A stretch of DNA of 64,000 bases from VXYL01 sp965116935 (GCA_965116935.1 OZ220737.1:62001-126000), one strand, 5' to 3'. Numbered from the stretch's first letter, positions 16,735 through 24,977 are shown. Notes: generated by a model from the letters alone, not told the origin. Numbers and translations are program-made.

Positions 16735-17363
16735 CGCCCGTGGACGTTCCCCGCCTGCATGTCATCACCGACGAGACCGTACAGAGCCTCTACGGCCATG
16801 TGGCCCTGGCACGGCTTGCGCTCACCGGCGGCGCCGACGCCGTGCAGTTCCGCGAGAAACGGCCTTGGACGACGCGACAGCTCCTGGACGTGGGGCGAGC
16901 CATCGCGGCAGTCTGCCGAGAGGCAAACGCCGTCGCCGTCATCGACGACCGGGCCGATGTGGCCTTGGGCGCGCAGGCCGGTGGATTGCACCTCGGCCGC
17001 AACGATCTCGACGTCGCCACAGCGCGACGGATTCTCGGCAACGCGGTGCTGATCGGCGGCACCGCGAACAGCTACGACGAAGCCATGGCCGTGGCCGACA
17101 CGGACGTCGACTACCTCGGCGTCGGCCCCATCTACGGCACGCGATCGAAGGCCAGTCCAGCCCCGGTGATGGGGCTCGAGACGCTGGCGCGGATCGCCCT
17201 CGGGACGCAGAAACCGGTCGTCGCTATCGGCGGGATCACCGCGGCGCGCATACCCGAGACCATGCAGGCTGGCGCCCACGGCATCGCCGTGCTGTCCGAG
17301 GTGGTCGTCGCCGACGACCCGGTGAGGGCCACCCGCGCCTGTCGCGCGGCGCTGCCTGACTAG
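16731..17363 (+). CDS. thiE: thiamine-phosphate synthase
   Basis: The protein is 210 residues from the GTG at 16731, which overlaps the thiD stop. It joins HMP-PP and HET-P into thiamine phosphate. Motifs: LHVITDE, AVQFREKRPWTTRQL (pyrophosphate-binding Arg/Lys), VAVIDDRADVALGAQAGGLH, LGVGPIYGTRSK and VVAIGGITAARIPE (phosphate-binding loop). It is part of the thiD-thiE-thiE-like operon. Confidence 0.93.
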   Translation: MTPVDVPRLHVITDETVQSLYGHVALARLALTGGADAVQFREKRPWTTRQLLDVGRAIAAVCREANAVAVIDDRADVALGAQAGGLHLGRNDLDVATARRILGNAVLIGGTANSYDEAMAVADTDVDYLGVGPIYGTRSKASPAPVMGLETLARIALGTQKPVVAIGGITAARIPETMQAGAHGIAVLSEVVVADDPVRATRACRAALPD

Positions 17364-17370
17364 AACCGGC

Positions 17371-17994
17371 GTGCCCGGCGCGAAGCGCGAGCCGCCGCGG
17401 CTCTACGTGATCGCCGATTTGGCCTACATGGGCGGCCTGGGGCCCTGGCTCGAGCTCCTCCGGCAACTGAACGAGGCCGCCGGGGAGCATCGATTCATCG
17501 TCCAAGTGCGCGCAACCGACCTCGACAGTCATGAGTTCATGGCAGCCGCCCAAGCGGCGCGACGCATCATGCGCCGTTCGGCTCCGCTGGTCCTCAACGG
17601 TCCGGCAGACATGGCGCTGGCACTCGGCTACGACGGCGTGCATTGGCCGGAATCACGAATCCCGATCAAGGCTCCCGTGGATGGGCCAGCGTTTCGAAGC
17701 GCCGCCGTCCATTCCATCGCAGCGATCCGCAAGGCCGAGCGCGCCGCCGCCACGGCGCTGGTCTACAGCCCGGTCTACTCGCCATCGTGGAAGCCGGCGC
17801 AAGCGGTGGGCCTCGATGGCCTTGGGAGCGCAGTCGCGGCCACGGACTTGCCTGTCTACGCCCTAGGCGGCGTCTCACTTCCACGCACGTCGGCGTGCCT
17901 CGGCGCCGGTGCTCACGGCATCGCCACGGTCTCGGGTGTCGCGACGGCAGACCCAAGGGCCATGGTCGCCGCGTACGTCAACATCACCGGTTGA
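17371..17994 (+). CDS. second ThiE/TenI-family protein, probably thiazole tautomerase-like
   Basis: A 207-residue TIM-barrel protein from the GTG at 17371, seven bases after thiE. It is related to ThiE but altered in active-site motifs. The QxREK motif is replaced by VQVRATDLDSHE, DDRADVAL by NGPADMALALGYDGVHWPE, and the phosphate loop reads VYALGGVSLPRTSA. An AAVHSIAAIRKAE segment keeps a His at the position used by TenI-type thiazole tautomerases. It is therefore more likely a TenI-like helper of thiazole synthesis than a second synthase. That is an inference from motifs only. Confidence 0.75.
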   Translation: MPGAKREPPRLYVIADLAYMGGLGPWLELLRQLNEAAGEHRFIVQVRATDLDSHEFMAAAQAARRIMRRSAPLVLNGPADMALALGYDGVHWPESRIPIKAPVDGPAFRSAAVHSIAAIRKAERAAATALVYSPVYSPSWKPAQAVGLDGLGSAVAATDLPVYALGGVSLPRTSACLGAGAHGIATVSGVATADPRAMVAAYVNITG

Positions 17995-18025
17995 CCACCG
18001 GCGCACCGCCCCTATACTGAACGCA

Positions 18026-18128
18026 TCAATGTCGGGGTGCCGTACGGCTGAGACGTTCGCATCGCATTAAGGCGGTGCGCCGAACCCGTTGAACCTGATC
18101 CGGTTAATACCGGCGAAGGGAACTGCCC
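18026..18128 (+). promoter_or_regulatory. TPP riboswitch (THI element)
   Basis: The leader has the two invariant TPP-sensing blocks. GGGGTGCC, then GGCTGAGA lie at ~18034-18053. ACCCGTTGAACCTGATCCGG, then TTAATACCGGCGAAGGGAA lie at ~18084-18123. Spacing and order match the THI-box aptamer. It ends ~36 bases before the thiC start, so thiamine pyrophosphate should switch off translation or transcription of thiC-thiO-thiS-thiG. The thiD-thiE genes upstream are not under it. Confidence 0.97.
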
Positions 18129-18163
18129 CCGGCAATGTGCGAAGGAAGACATACGGGGGAACC

Positions 18164-20059
18164 ATGTCAGAGCAATCCTACCTGTCCGACGCAGCGCGCA
18201 TCGACGCCGAGATGCTCGAAGCACTTCCCGGCTCGCGAAAGGTCCACGTCGAAGGGGGCAGCGGCATTCGCGTCCCGATGCGCGAGATCACGCTGTCGCC
18301 GACCGCCGTCAACGACGCCGATGGCGGCTCCCGCGTGACGCCCAATCCACGACTGCGCGTGTACGACACGTCGGGCCCCTATACCGACCCCGATGTGGAC
18401 GTCGACGTCCGGGTGGGCGTTCCGAGGCTCCGCGAGCCTTGGATCCTCGCGCGCAACGACACCGAGGAACTTGGCGGCTACAGCTCTGCCTACACCCTGG
18501 AACGGGCAGCGGACGCCAAGCTCGAAAGCCTGCGCTTCGCCCATCTGGCAGCCCCCCGGCGCGCCAAGGCCGGCCGCAACGTCACCCAGATGCACTACGC
18601 ACGCCGTGGCATCGTGACCCCCGAGATGGAGTTCATCGCCATCCGCGAGAACATCGCGCGCGCCAACCCGGGCTACCGGAGCGACCAGCATGCCGGGCAG
18701 AACTTCGGTGCCGCCACGCCTCGCGAGATCACGCCGGAATTCGTCCGCGACGAAGTCGCCGCCGGCCGCGCCATCATCCCGAGCAACATCAACCACCCGG
18801 AATCGGAACCGATGATCATCGGCCGCAACTTCCTCGTGAAGGTCAACGCCAACATCGGCAACTCGGCGGTCACCTCGAGCATCGAGGAGGAGGTCGAGAA
18901 GATGGTCTGGGCCACCCGTTGGGGCGGCGACACGGTGATGGACCTGTCCACCGGCAAGAATATCCACGAGACCCGCGAGTGGATCGTGCGCAACTCGCCG
19001 GTACCGATCGGCACCGTGCCAATCTACCAAGCCCTCGAGAAGGTCGGCGGCGTCGCCGAGGATCTCACCTGGGAGATCTTCCGCGACACCTTGATCGAAC
19101 AGGCCGAACAGGGGGTCGACTACTTCACCATCCACGCCGGGGTGCTGCTCCGTTACGTGCCCCTGACCGCGAGACGGACGACCGGAATCGTGAGCCGGGG
19201 CGGGTCCATCATGGCCAAGTGGTGCCTCGCCCACCACCGGGAGAGCTTCCTCTACGAGCACTTCGAGGACATCTGCGAGATCATGAAGGCGTACGACGTT
19301 GCGTTCTCGCTGGGCGACGGCCTGCGCCCGGGTTCCATCGCCGACGCCAACGACGAGGCGCAGTTCAGCGAGCTCGAAACCCTCGGCGAGTTGACGCAGA
19401 TCGCCTGGAAGCACGATGTCCAGACCATGATCGAGGGCCCGGGCCACGTGCCGATGCACCTGATCAAGGAAAACATGGACAAGCAGCTCGAGTGCTGCGA
19501 CGAGGCGCCGTTCTACACGCTCGGCCCATTGACCACGGACATTGCCCCAGGATACGACCACATCACGTCGGCCATCGGCGCCGCCATGATCGGCTGGTAC
19601 GGGTGCGCGATGCTCTGCTACGTCACGCCCAAGGAACACCTCGGGCTTCCCGACAAGGAGGACGTGCGCGAAGGGATCATCTCCTACAAGGTCGCGGCCC
19701 ACGCCGCCGACCTCGGCAAGGGCCATCCGGGTGCGCAGATTCGCGACAACGTGCTGTCCAAGGCCCGTTTCGAGTTCCGCTGGGAGGACCAGTTCAACCT
19801 CGGCCTCGACCCGGACCTCGCTCGGCAATACCACGATGAGACGCTACCCAAGGACGCCGCGAAGGTCGCGCACTTCTGCTCCATGTGCGGGCCCAAGTTC
19901 TGCTCCATGAAGATCACCCAGGAGGTGCGCGACGCCGCCGGCGTCGAGAGCGGCGACGACGGCGTCCTCGCCGACACCGTGCGTCTCGTCGATGTCGAAG
20001 CGGAGATGGCCCAGAAGGCCCAGGAGTTCCGCGACCAGGGCAGCGAAATCTACCAGTAG
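18164..20059 (+). CDS. thiC: phosphomethylpyrimidine synthase
   Basis: The protein is 631 residues from the ATG at 18164, preceded by GGGGGAACC. It is a radical SAM enzyme that converts aminoimidazole ribotide to HMP-P. The C-terminal cluster motif CSMCGPKFCSM (C-x2-C-x4-C) is intact. Other conserved blocks are MHYARRGIVTPEMEFIA, SNINHPESEPMIIGRNFLVK, NIGNSAVTSSIEEEVEK, DLSTGKNIHETREWI and EGPGHVPMHLIKENM. The length is normal for the family. The opposite strand carries a 555-codon open frame that is an artefact of codon bias. Confidence 0.98.
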   Translation: MSEQSYLSDAARIDAEMLEALPGSRKVHVEGGSGIRVPMREITLSPTAVNDADGGSRVTPNPRLRVYDTSGPYTDPDVDVDVRVGVPRLREPWILARNDTEELGGYSSAYTLERAADAKLESLRFAHLAAPRRAKAGRNVTQMHYARRGIVTPEMEFIAIRENIARANPGYRSDQHAGQNFGAATPREITPEFVRDEVAAGRAIIPSNINHPESEPMIIGRNFLVKVNANIGNSAVTSSIEEEVEKMVWATRWGGDTVMDLSTGKNIHETREWIVRNSPVPIGTVPIYQALEKVGGVAEDLTWEIFRDTLIEQAEQGVDYFTIHAGVLLRYVPLTARRTTGIVSRGGSIMAKWCLAHHRESFLYEHFEDICEIMKAYDVAFSLGDGLRPGSIADANDEAQFSELETLGELTQIAWKHDVQTMIEGPGHVPMHLIKENMDKQLECCDEAPFYTLGPLTTDIAPGYDHITSAIGAAMIGWYGCAMLCYVTPKEHLGLPDKEDVREGIISYKVAAHAADLGKGHPGAQIRDNVLSKARFEFRWEDQFNLGLDPDLARQYHDETLPKDAAKVAHFCSMCGPKFCSMKITQEVRDAAGVESGDDGVLADTVRLVDVEAEMAQKAQEFRDQGSEIYQ

Positions 20060-20064
20060 GTCCT

Positions 20065-21066
20065 GTGCACGAGGTCGCGATCGCTGGCGCCGGTCTCATG
20101 GGCCGGCTGATCGGCTGGCAGCTTGTCAGGCGCGGCGCCGACGTGACGCTCTACGAGCGCACGCCGCGGCACGCACCGACGAGCGCCGCCCACGTGGCGG
20201 CCGCGATGCTGGCACCGGCCAGCGAGTTGCCGGACGCCGAGGACGCGGTCTTCGCCATGGGCCAGCGGAGCCTGCGCGCCTGGCCCGCCATGCTCGATGA
20301 ACTCGGCGTGCCGTACGCGATCGACGGCTCGCTACTCGTGGCGCACGGACCGGATGGACCGCTACTCGACAAGTTCTACAGGTCCCTTGGCGCCCACGGC
20401 AGCACCGAGGCGCAGTGGCTCGATGCCGCCGGTGTCGGCGAACTCGAACCGGCCTTGGCGGGACGATTCGAACGCGGGCTCTACTTGCCGCACGAGGGCT
20501 GGTTGGACAACCGCGCCCTGCTTGCCGCCCTCGAGGGTCGCTGCGGGACGATCCGCTTTGGCGAGTGCGTCGATCCCGCGAGTCTGGACGCTGATTTCGT
20601 GGTTGATTGCCGGGGCGTCGGGGCCGGCTTTGCCGAACTACGCGGCGTGCGCGGCGAAGCTATCCGAATGCACGCACCGGAAGTGGACCTGCGACGCCCC
20701 GTCCGGCTGATGCACCCGCGCTACCAGCTCTACGTCGCGCCGCGGGCGGAACGGCACTACGTTGTCGGCGCGACGCAACTCGAGAGCGAATCCACGCGGG
20801 CAACGACCGTGCGCAGCGCGCTGGAGCTGCTCTCCGCGGCGTTCGCGCTGCACCCCGGCTTCGCCGAAGCGGAAATCACCGAGCTGTGCGCCGGCCTGCG
20901 CCCGGCGTATCCGGACAACCTGCCGCGCGTCGAGTGGCACCAGGGGGTATTGCGCGTCAACGGCCTCTATCGGCACGGCTTCCTGATCGCGCCGGCCGTG
21001 GCGCAACAGGCCATCGAGGAGATCGAACAATGCATGTATTCGTCAACGGCGACCGCATCCGCATAG
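20065..21066 (+). CDS. thiO: glycine oxidase ThiO (FAD-dependent)
   Basis: The protein is 333 residues from the GTG at 20065, five bases after the thiC stop. It begins HEVAIAGAGLMGRLIGWQLV, an FAD-binding GxGxxG motif followed by VTLYER. It oxidises glycine to dehydroglycine for the ThiG thiazole reaction. Other family features are SAAHVAAAMLAPASE, GWLDNRALLAAL, VDCRGVGA and ELCAGLRPAYPDNLPRV. Its 3' end overlaps thiS by 37 bases. Confidence 0.92.
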   Translation: MHEVAIAGAGLMGRLIGWQLVRRGADVTLYERTPRHAPTSAAHVAAAMLAPASELPDAEDAVFAMGQRSLRAWPAMLDELGVPYAIDGSLLVAHGPDGPLLDKFYRSLGAHGSTEAQWLDAAGVGELEPALAGRFERGLYLPHEGWLDNRALLAALEGRCGTIRFGECVDPASLDADFVVDCRGVGAGFAELRGVRGEAIRMHAPEVDLRRPVRLMHPRYQLYVAPRAERHYVVGATQLESESTRATTVRSALELLSAAFALHPGFAEAEITELCAGLRPAYPDNLPRVEWHQGVLRVNGLYRHGFLIAPAVAQQAIEEIEQCMYSSTATASA

Positions 21067-21227
21067 ATAGCGATCTCTTGGCGGAGATCGTCGAAGCGCT
21101 AGGCTTCGGCGACCGGAAAGTCGTGGTGGCAGTGAACGAGACGTTCGTGGCAAAGGCGGAGTGGCGGTCCTACCAGGTTCGGAGCGAAGACCGACTCGAC
21201 ATCCTGTCTGCCATGCAGGGGGGTTGA
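21030..21227 (+). CDS. thiS: sulfur-carrier protein ThiS
   Basis: A 65-residue ubiquitin-like protein (MHVFVNGDRIRIDSDLLAEI, then VVVAVNETFVAKAEW, then DILSAMQGG). The C-terminal Gly-Gly is the site of thiocarboxylation that supplies sulfur to thiazole. It starts inside thiO and ends one base before thiG. The partner ThiF-type activating enzyme is not in the window. Confidence 0.95.
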   Translation: MHVFVNGDRIRIDSDLLAEIVEALGFGDRKVVVAVNETFVAKAEWRSYQVRSEDRLDILSAMQGG

Positions 21228-21228
21228 G

Positions 21229-22080
21229 TTGAGCGAAGCCCTGGTCAACGTCGACTTGCCCGCGGCCACGACGCCGGCAGACCCGTGGCAGGTCTATGGA
21301 CAGACGCTCGGCAGCCGGCTGCTGCTCGGCACCGCCCGGTACCCGTCGCCAGCCGTCATGGCGGACGCGGTCAAGGCCTCCGGCGCCGAGGTGCTGACTC
21401 TGTCGCTGCGCCGGCAGTCACCGGAGCAGCTTGGCGGCGGCTCCATCTGGGACCACATCGCCGGCTTGGGCCGTCACTTGCTGCCCAACACCGCCGGCTG
21501 CCATTCCGCGAAGGAGGCCGTGACGCTCGCCAGGATGAGCCGCGAGATCTTCGAGACGGACTGGTTGAAGCTCGAGGTCACCGGCGACGACTACAACCTG
21601 CAACCGGATCCATACGAATTGCTCGACGCGGCCCGCCAACTCGTGAAGCTCGGGTTCAAGGTGTTCGCCTACACCACGGACGACCTCGTGGTGTGCACCC
21701 GTTTGCGCGATCTCGGCTGTGAGGTCGTGATGCCTTGGGGTGCGCCGATTGGCACGGGCAAGGGACTGACTGATCCGTACGCATTGGAGACGTTGCGCGC
21801 GAGGCTCCCCGACGTGTCGCTTGTCGTCGACGCTGGCCTCGGCTTGCCGTCCCACGCCGCGCGCGTGCTGGAGATGGGCTTCGACGGTGTATTGCTGAAC
21901 ACGGCCGTTGCCAAGGCCGACGATCCCATCCGCATGGCCGCGGCCTTCGGCAAGGCCGTGCAAGCAGGACGCTTGGCGTTCACGGCCGGCGCCATGGCCG
22001 AGAGCGAGACCGCGCGCCCCTCGACCCCCGTGGTGGGCACGCCGTTCTGGCAAACCGAATCCGCCGACGGACCTGGCTGA
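21229..22080 (+). CDS. thiG: thiazole synthase
   Basis: The protein is 283 residues from the TTG at 21229 (SEALVNVDLPAATT), about 20 residues longer at the N-terminus than common ThiG. It is a TIM-barrel enzyme that forms the thiazole from DXP, dehydroglycine and ThiS thiocarboxylate. The Schiff-base Lys is in TDWLKLEVTGDDYNLQPDP. Further motifs are LLLGTARYPSP, LLPNTAGCHSAKEAV, VMPWGAPIGTGKGL and VVDAGLGLPSHAARVLEMGF, then DGVLLNTAVA. It is the last gene of the riboswitch-controlled operon. Confidence 0.95.
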   Translation: MSEALVNVDLPAATTPADPWQVYGQTLGSRLLLGTARYPSPAVMADAVKASGAEVLTLSLRRQSPEQLGGGSIWDHIAGLGRHLLPNTAGCHSAKEAVTLARMSREIFETDWLKLEVTGDDYNLQPDPYELLDAARQLVKLGFKVFAYTTDDLVVCTRLRDLGCEVVMPWGAPIGTGKGLTDPYALETLRARLPDVSLVVDAGLGLPSHAARVLEMGFDGVLLNTAVAKADDPIRMAAAFGKAVQAGRLAFTAGAMAESETARPSTPVVGTPFWQTESADGPG

Positions 22081-22283
22081 ACCCCGGCTGCATCGTTGGC
22101 TACCGCCGAGAGCAGGGCTTTCGGCCGTATCCGCAAGCGGCAACTGACGCTTCGACCACCTCCGGGTCTCAGGTCCCCGAAGTCCGCAATGTCTCTGAGT
22201 TTACGACACCCCGCTCAAGAGAGCAGAGGGCTTGGTCGACCCAACCACCTGTGTTATAACGATGTCAGAACGCGGTTGAGGTA

Positions 22284-22514
22284 GTGATGATCAAGACCCT
22301 CCAACGCCATGGCAACAGTCGGGCGCTCGTATTGGACAAGCCCATCCTGGAGATGCTCGGCGTGCGCGACGACACGCGACTGCAGGTATCGATCTCCGGC
22401 GGGTCGCTGATCGTGACACCGGTGAATGTAGGCGTCGGACGCGAGGAGATCGACCGTGTTTTCGACGAACTCCAGCCGCGCTACGGTGACATGTTGCGTC
22501 GCTTGGCCGAATGA
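22284..22514 (+). CDS. SpoVT/AbrB-domain antitoxin
   Basis: About 75 residues; GTG at 22284 or ATG at 22287 may start it. The N-terminal swapped-hairpin domain reads KTLQRHGNSRALVLDKPILE, then LGVRDDTRLQVSISGGSLIV, typical of MazE/AbrB-type antitoxins. The C-terminal helix VFDELQPRYGDMLRRLAE should contact the toxin. The stop overlaps the Doc-like start by four bases (ATGA). Confidence 0.88.
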   Translation: MMIKTLQRHGNSRALVLDKPILEMLGVRDDTRLQVSISGGSLIVTPVNVGVGREEIDRVFDELQPRYGDMLRRLAE

Positions 22515-22906
22515 TCCGCTTCCTGTCGGTTGACGACGTCGACCGACTCCACGAGCGTACCGTCGGCAAGCACGGCGGGTCGCCGGGAATCCGGGATAGC
22601 GGGTTGCTTGACGCTGCGGTCGCCATGCCGATGCAGACATTCGGGGGTGAGTACCTGCACCCGACCATTCCGGCGATGGCCGCGGCCTACCACTTTCATA
22701 TCTGCCAGGCACATGCCTACGTCGACGGCAACAAACGCACGGCGGTCCTGTCTGCGCTTGCGTTCCTGATGGTCAATGGTGTGGCGACGCTGCCAACGCC
22801 GGATGAGCTGGAAGACGCGACGCTTGCCGTGGCTAGCGGCACCATGTCCAAGAAGGAAATCACGACGTGGTTCGAAAGGCGGATCGGGACCCCACAGCGT
22901 TCCTAA
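22511..22906 (+). CDS. doc: Fic/Doc-family toxin
   Basis: A 131-residue protein with the Fic core HAYVDGNKRTAV (variant HxFx(D/E)GNKR), where the His is catalytic. Doc proteins phosphorylate EF-Tu; other Fic proteins transfer AMP. Preceding helices read GSPGIRDSGLLDAAVAMPMQ and YHFHICQAHAYVDG, as in Doc. Doc is usually paired with Phd; here the antitoxin is of AbrB type, a known alternative pairing. Confidence 0.92.
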   Translation: MIRFLSVDDVDRLHERTVGKHGGSPGIRDSGLLDAAVAMPMQTFGGEYLHPTIPAMAAAYHFHICQAHAYVDGNKRTAVLSALAFLMVNGVATLPTPDELEDATLAVASGTMSKKEITTWFERRIGTPQRS

Positions 22907-23126
22907 GCCGAAGTTCCAGGCGGCGGTCGATCTAACGCGTTGATTTGTAGACAGCCTGACGGATCTGGAATGTCGCTGTTGGGAACGTCGAGGCGCACAC
23001 CCAGCAGTTCGAACGCCTCGCCCTGTGGCGGGGTAGGAACGGGTGAGAACCTCGAGCGGCTCGGCACCGGCAGTCGGGGTGCAACGGTGTAGGCTGGCGA
23101 CAAACCCAGTCCTTTACCGCGCTCCC

Positions 23127-23555
23127 TCAGAGTGAACTTCGGTCAGTTGGAAACCAGGTCGGCGGGTGCTTTGCTTGGATGCCTTCTTCCTCCAGCAGGT
23201 TAACGGCCTCCCCATCGAAGCTTGCGAACGTGCGTCCTCCTAGCCTGCGGCCTTGATGCGCTATCACACCATCGGCGAAGTCCCCGCCTGCGTGGAGTAC
23301 GCGGAGCCCCGTGTCGACGGCGCCTTCGTCGGTGACGACAACATCGAGGTCACAGATCGCCTTGATGGCGTGGGCGATTTCGTCGGTGGCATAGCCATAT
23401 CCCCGGCGCAACACCCAAGCGAACTCACAGAGGACCGTTGGCGGAATGGCGACCAAAGTCGCGGTGCCCAAAACGGCATCGGCCAAGGCGGATTGATCCG
23501 TATCGTCTTGCAGGACTGTGCGCAAGAGAAGGTTCGTGTCGGCGGTGACCCTCAA
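23127..23555 (-). CDS. vapC: VapC-type PIN-domain toxin
   Basis: A 142-residue PIN-domain ribonuclease. Active-site acidic residues appear in RVTADTNLLLRTVLQDD, PPTVLCEFAWVLRRGY, GGDFADGVIAHQG and ASFDGEAVNLL. It starts four bases inside the upstream antitoxin gene, so it is translationally coupled. Its expression should be controlled by the palindrome at 23834-23849. Confidence 0.92.
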   Translation of the reverse strand: MRVTADTNLLLRTVLQDDTDQSALADAVLGTATLVAIPPTVLCEFAWVLRRGYGYATDEIAHAIKAICDLDVVVTDEGAVDTGLRVLHAGGDFADGVIAHQGRRLGGRTFASFDGEAVNLLEEEGIQAKHPPTWFPTDRSSL

Positions 23556-23803
23556 CGCTCACCCGCCCAACCGGCTGCTGTCTCGTCCTTGATTTCCCCG
23601 ATCGAGAGGTGCTTTGAGTCCGGCCCCGCCAGCAAGCCCACAATGGAACTCACGGGCCGTCCTCGCTTAGGTTGGACGTGCAGCTTGCCTCCGTGCAACA
23701 TCTCGACGACGAGCCGGTCGCCCGGCTTTGCGCCGAGATGCGCGAGAATCTCCTTCCGCAGAGTGATCTGCCCCTTGGCGGTAATCGTGAGTGTGGCAGC
23801 CAT
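23552..23803 (-). CDS. vapB: VapB-type AbrB-domain antitoxin
   Basis: An 83-residue protein with a SpoVT/AbrB N-terminus (ATLTITAKGQITLRKEILAH, then LGAKPGDRLVVEMLHGGKLH). The C-terminal part (HLSIGEIKDETAAGWAGE) is the toxin-binding segment. It is first in the vapBC operon. Confidence 0.92.
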   Translation of the reverse strand: MAATLTITAKGQITLRKEILAHLGAKPGDRLVVEMLHGGKLHVQPKRGRPVSSIVGLLAGPDSKHLSIGEIKDETAAGWAGER

Positions 23804-23833
23804 GTGCGGCCTCCGTCAGCTTGCCCGGACAGT

Positions 23834-23849
23834 AAGGCACTAGTGCCTT
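23834..23849. promoter_or_regulatory. palindromic operator of vapBC
   Basis: AAGGCACTAGTGCCTT is a perfect 16-base palindrome lying ~31 bases upstream of the vapB start. Such palindromes are bound by VapB/VapBC complexes for autorepression. Confidence 0.7.
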
Positions 23850-23920
23850 GAGCGCAACCGTTGGCCGATAGCCATCGTGCAAACGACCTAGCGGGATCCA
23901 CCGCGCCACGCGAACTCTGC

Positions 23921-23985
23921 GCCACGTCCCCCCCGACACACGAACATTTCGTCCTACGCGCAAATGGACAATCGCCCACGCTACG
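23921..23985. repeat. interspersed intergenic repeat, copy B
   Basis: CCCGACACACGAACATTTCG, then TCCTACGCGCAA, then ATCGCCCACGCTACG. It matches copy A at 1219-1290 at most positions over ~60 bases. It lies between the vapBC operator and the orphan AbrB gene. Confidence 0.5.
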
Positions 23986-24071
23986 CGGGTTCCGCAAGAC
24001 TCCGCACACTTGTGGGCCTCGCCAGGATTCCTTACAGTCGGATTTCATTCGCCCATGTGGTGCCCGATGTG

Positions 24072-24317
24072 ATGCTCGCCAAGGTCACCTCCAAGAACCA
24101 ACTCACTCTGCCGAAGAAGGTCGTGAACGAGCTTGGCAAAGTGGAGTACTTCGAGGTCGAAACCCACGAGGGCCGGATTGTGCTGACGCCGGTACGCATA
24201 CGGCGCGCAGATGCGGTGCGTGTGAAGCTCACAGAACTCGGGCTCGGCCATCAGGATGTCCGAGATGCTGTCGATTGGGCGCGGAACGCCGCACGTCCTG
24301 CCACGGGAGAAAAATGA
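24072..24317 (+). CDS. orphan AbrB-domain antitoxin
   Basis: The protein is 81 residues from the ATG at 24072 (MLAKVTSKNQLTLPKKVVNE, then EYFEVETHEGRIVLTP), an AbrB-type DNA-binding antitoxin. Its stop overlaps by ATGA the start of a 21-codon frame (24314-24379). That frame ends where the convergent 2TM-beta effector gene ends. A toxin gene (usually PIN) would be expected here, so it appears to have been lost or replaced at this junction. An orphan antitoxin may serve as an anti-toxin defence or be a relic. Confidence 0.85.
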   Translation: MLAKVTSKNQLTLPKKVVNELGKVEYFEVETHEGRIVLTPVRIRRADAVRVKLTELGLGHQDVRDAVDWARNAARPATGEK

Positions 24318-24375
24318 CCGCGGGACAAGGCAGCCCGAATTGGGAAGCCACCGTGTCCGTCCACAGCCACCCGTG

Positions 24376-24977
24376 CTAGCTGGACGGCGTGGCGCGGGTC
24401 ATCACGTAGTGCCCGGACGTCGATCGATCTGTGAAGTAGTTGCCGCGTAGAACGTCGTTGTTGTCAAGATCGGGCCGGAGAATCGCGGCACCCGTGTGCT
24501 GTGGGTTGTCGTCTTGGTAGCCCTGTGTCGGCTTGGCCTCGTAGAGGTAGTGGAGGTGTGGGCGGGACGACTCGGGGTGTTTCTTCGGCACGACGGACAG
24601 AGTCTCCGAGTAGGAGCGCTCCGATTGCAGGTTGATGCTCAGCTTCAGAAGGCTTTGCTTGACCTCCGCTTTGGCGCTGACGGTTCCGTCCTTCTCTTCC
24701 CATTGCCAGTGAATCTCGACATCCCACGTACCATTCCAGTCGGGGAACAGATAGTCGTTGAGTGCAGGAAACCAACGCCAAAGACGTCGCCAGCCGTAGT
24801 TGAACACCACCGCGAGGAGAACGTGAGGCCGGTAGATGCCGACAGAACGAGACTGATCTGACGTACGATCCCCAACTCTTGGTGGTGGGCATTGACAAGA
24901 TAGATGCCCACCACCACCGCGACCGCAAAGAGAATCGCTACGGTGCCAAACGCCCGCAAGCCGACAAGCTGCAGCAT
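24376..24977 (-). pseudogene. 2TM-beta (Cap15/STING-barrel-like) effector, apparently frameshifted
   Basis: From the ATG at 24977, which shares one base with the cyclase stop, the first frame gives MLQLVGLRAFGTVAILFAVA, then VVVGIYLV (helix 1), then QISLVLSASTGLT. The protein then continues in the next frame as LLAVVFNYGWRRLWRWFP (helix 2), then FPDWNGTWDVEIHWQWEE, then VSAKAEVKQSLLKLSINLQS, then LHYLYEA, then HTGAAILRPD and LRGNYFTDRSTSGHYVMTR. The total of 602 bases is one short of a multiple of three. Two helices followed by a beta-rich domain with G-x-W-x-x-x-I, SINLQSERSYSETL and Y-F-T-D-R-S-x-G-H elements is the layout of CBASS Cap15 and related 2TM-beta effectors. These disrupt the inner membrane when cyclic nucleotide sensing triggers them. 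The break lies near 24815-24835 and may be a true mutation or an assembly indel. Confidence 0.7.

Noticed and set aside
18167..19834. 555-codon open frame on the minus strand
   Set aside because: It is antisense to thiC across its whole length. Its His/Val/Gly-rich composition follows from thiC codon usage, and thiC is unambiguous.
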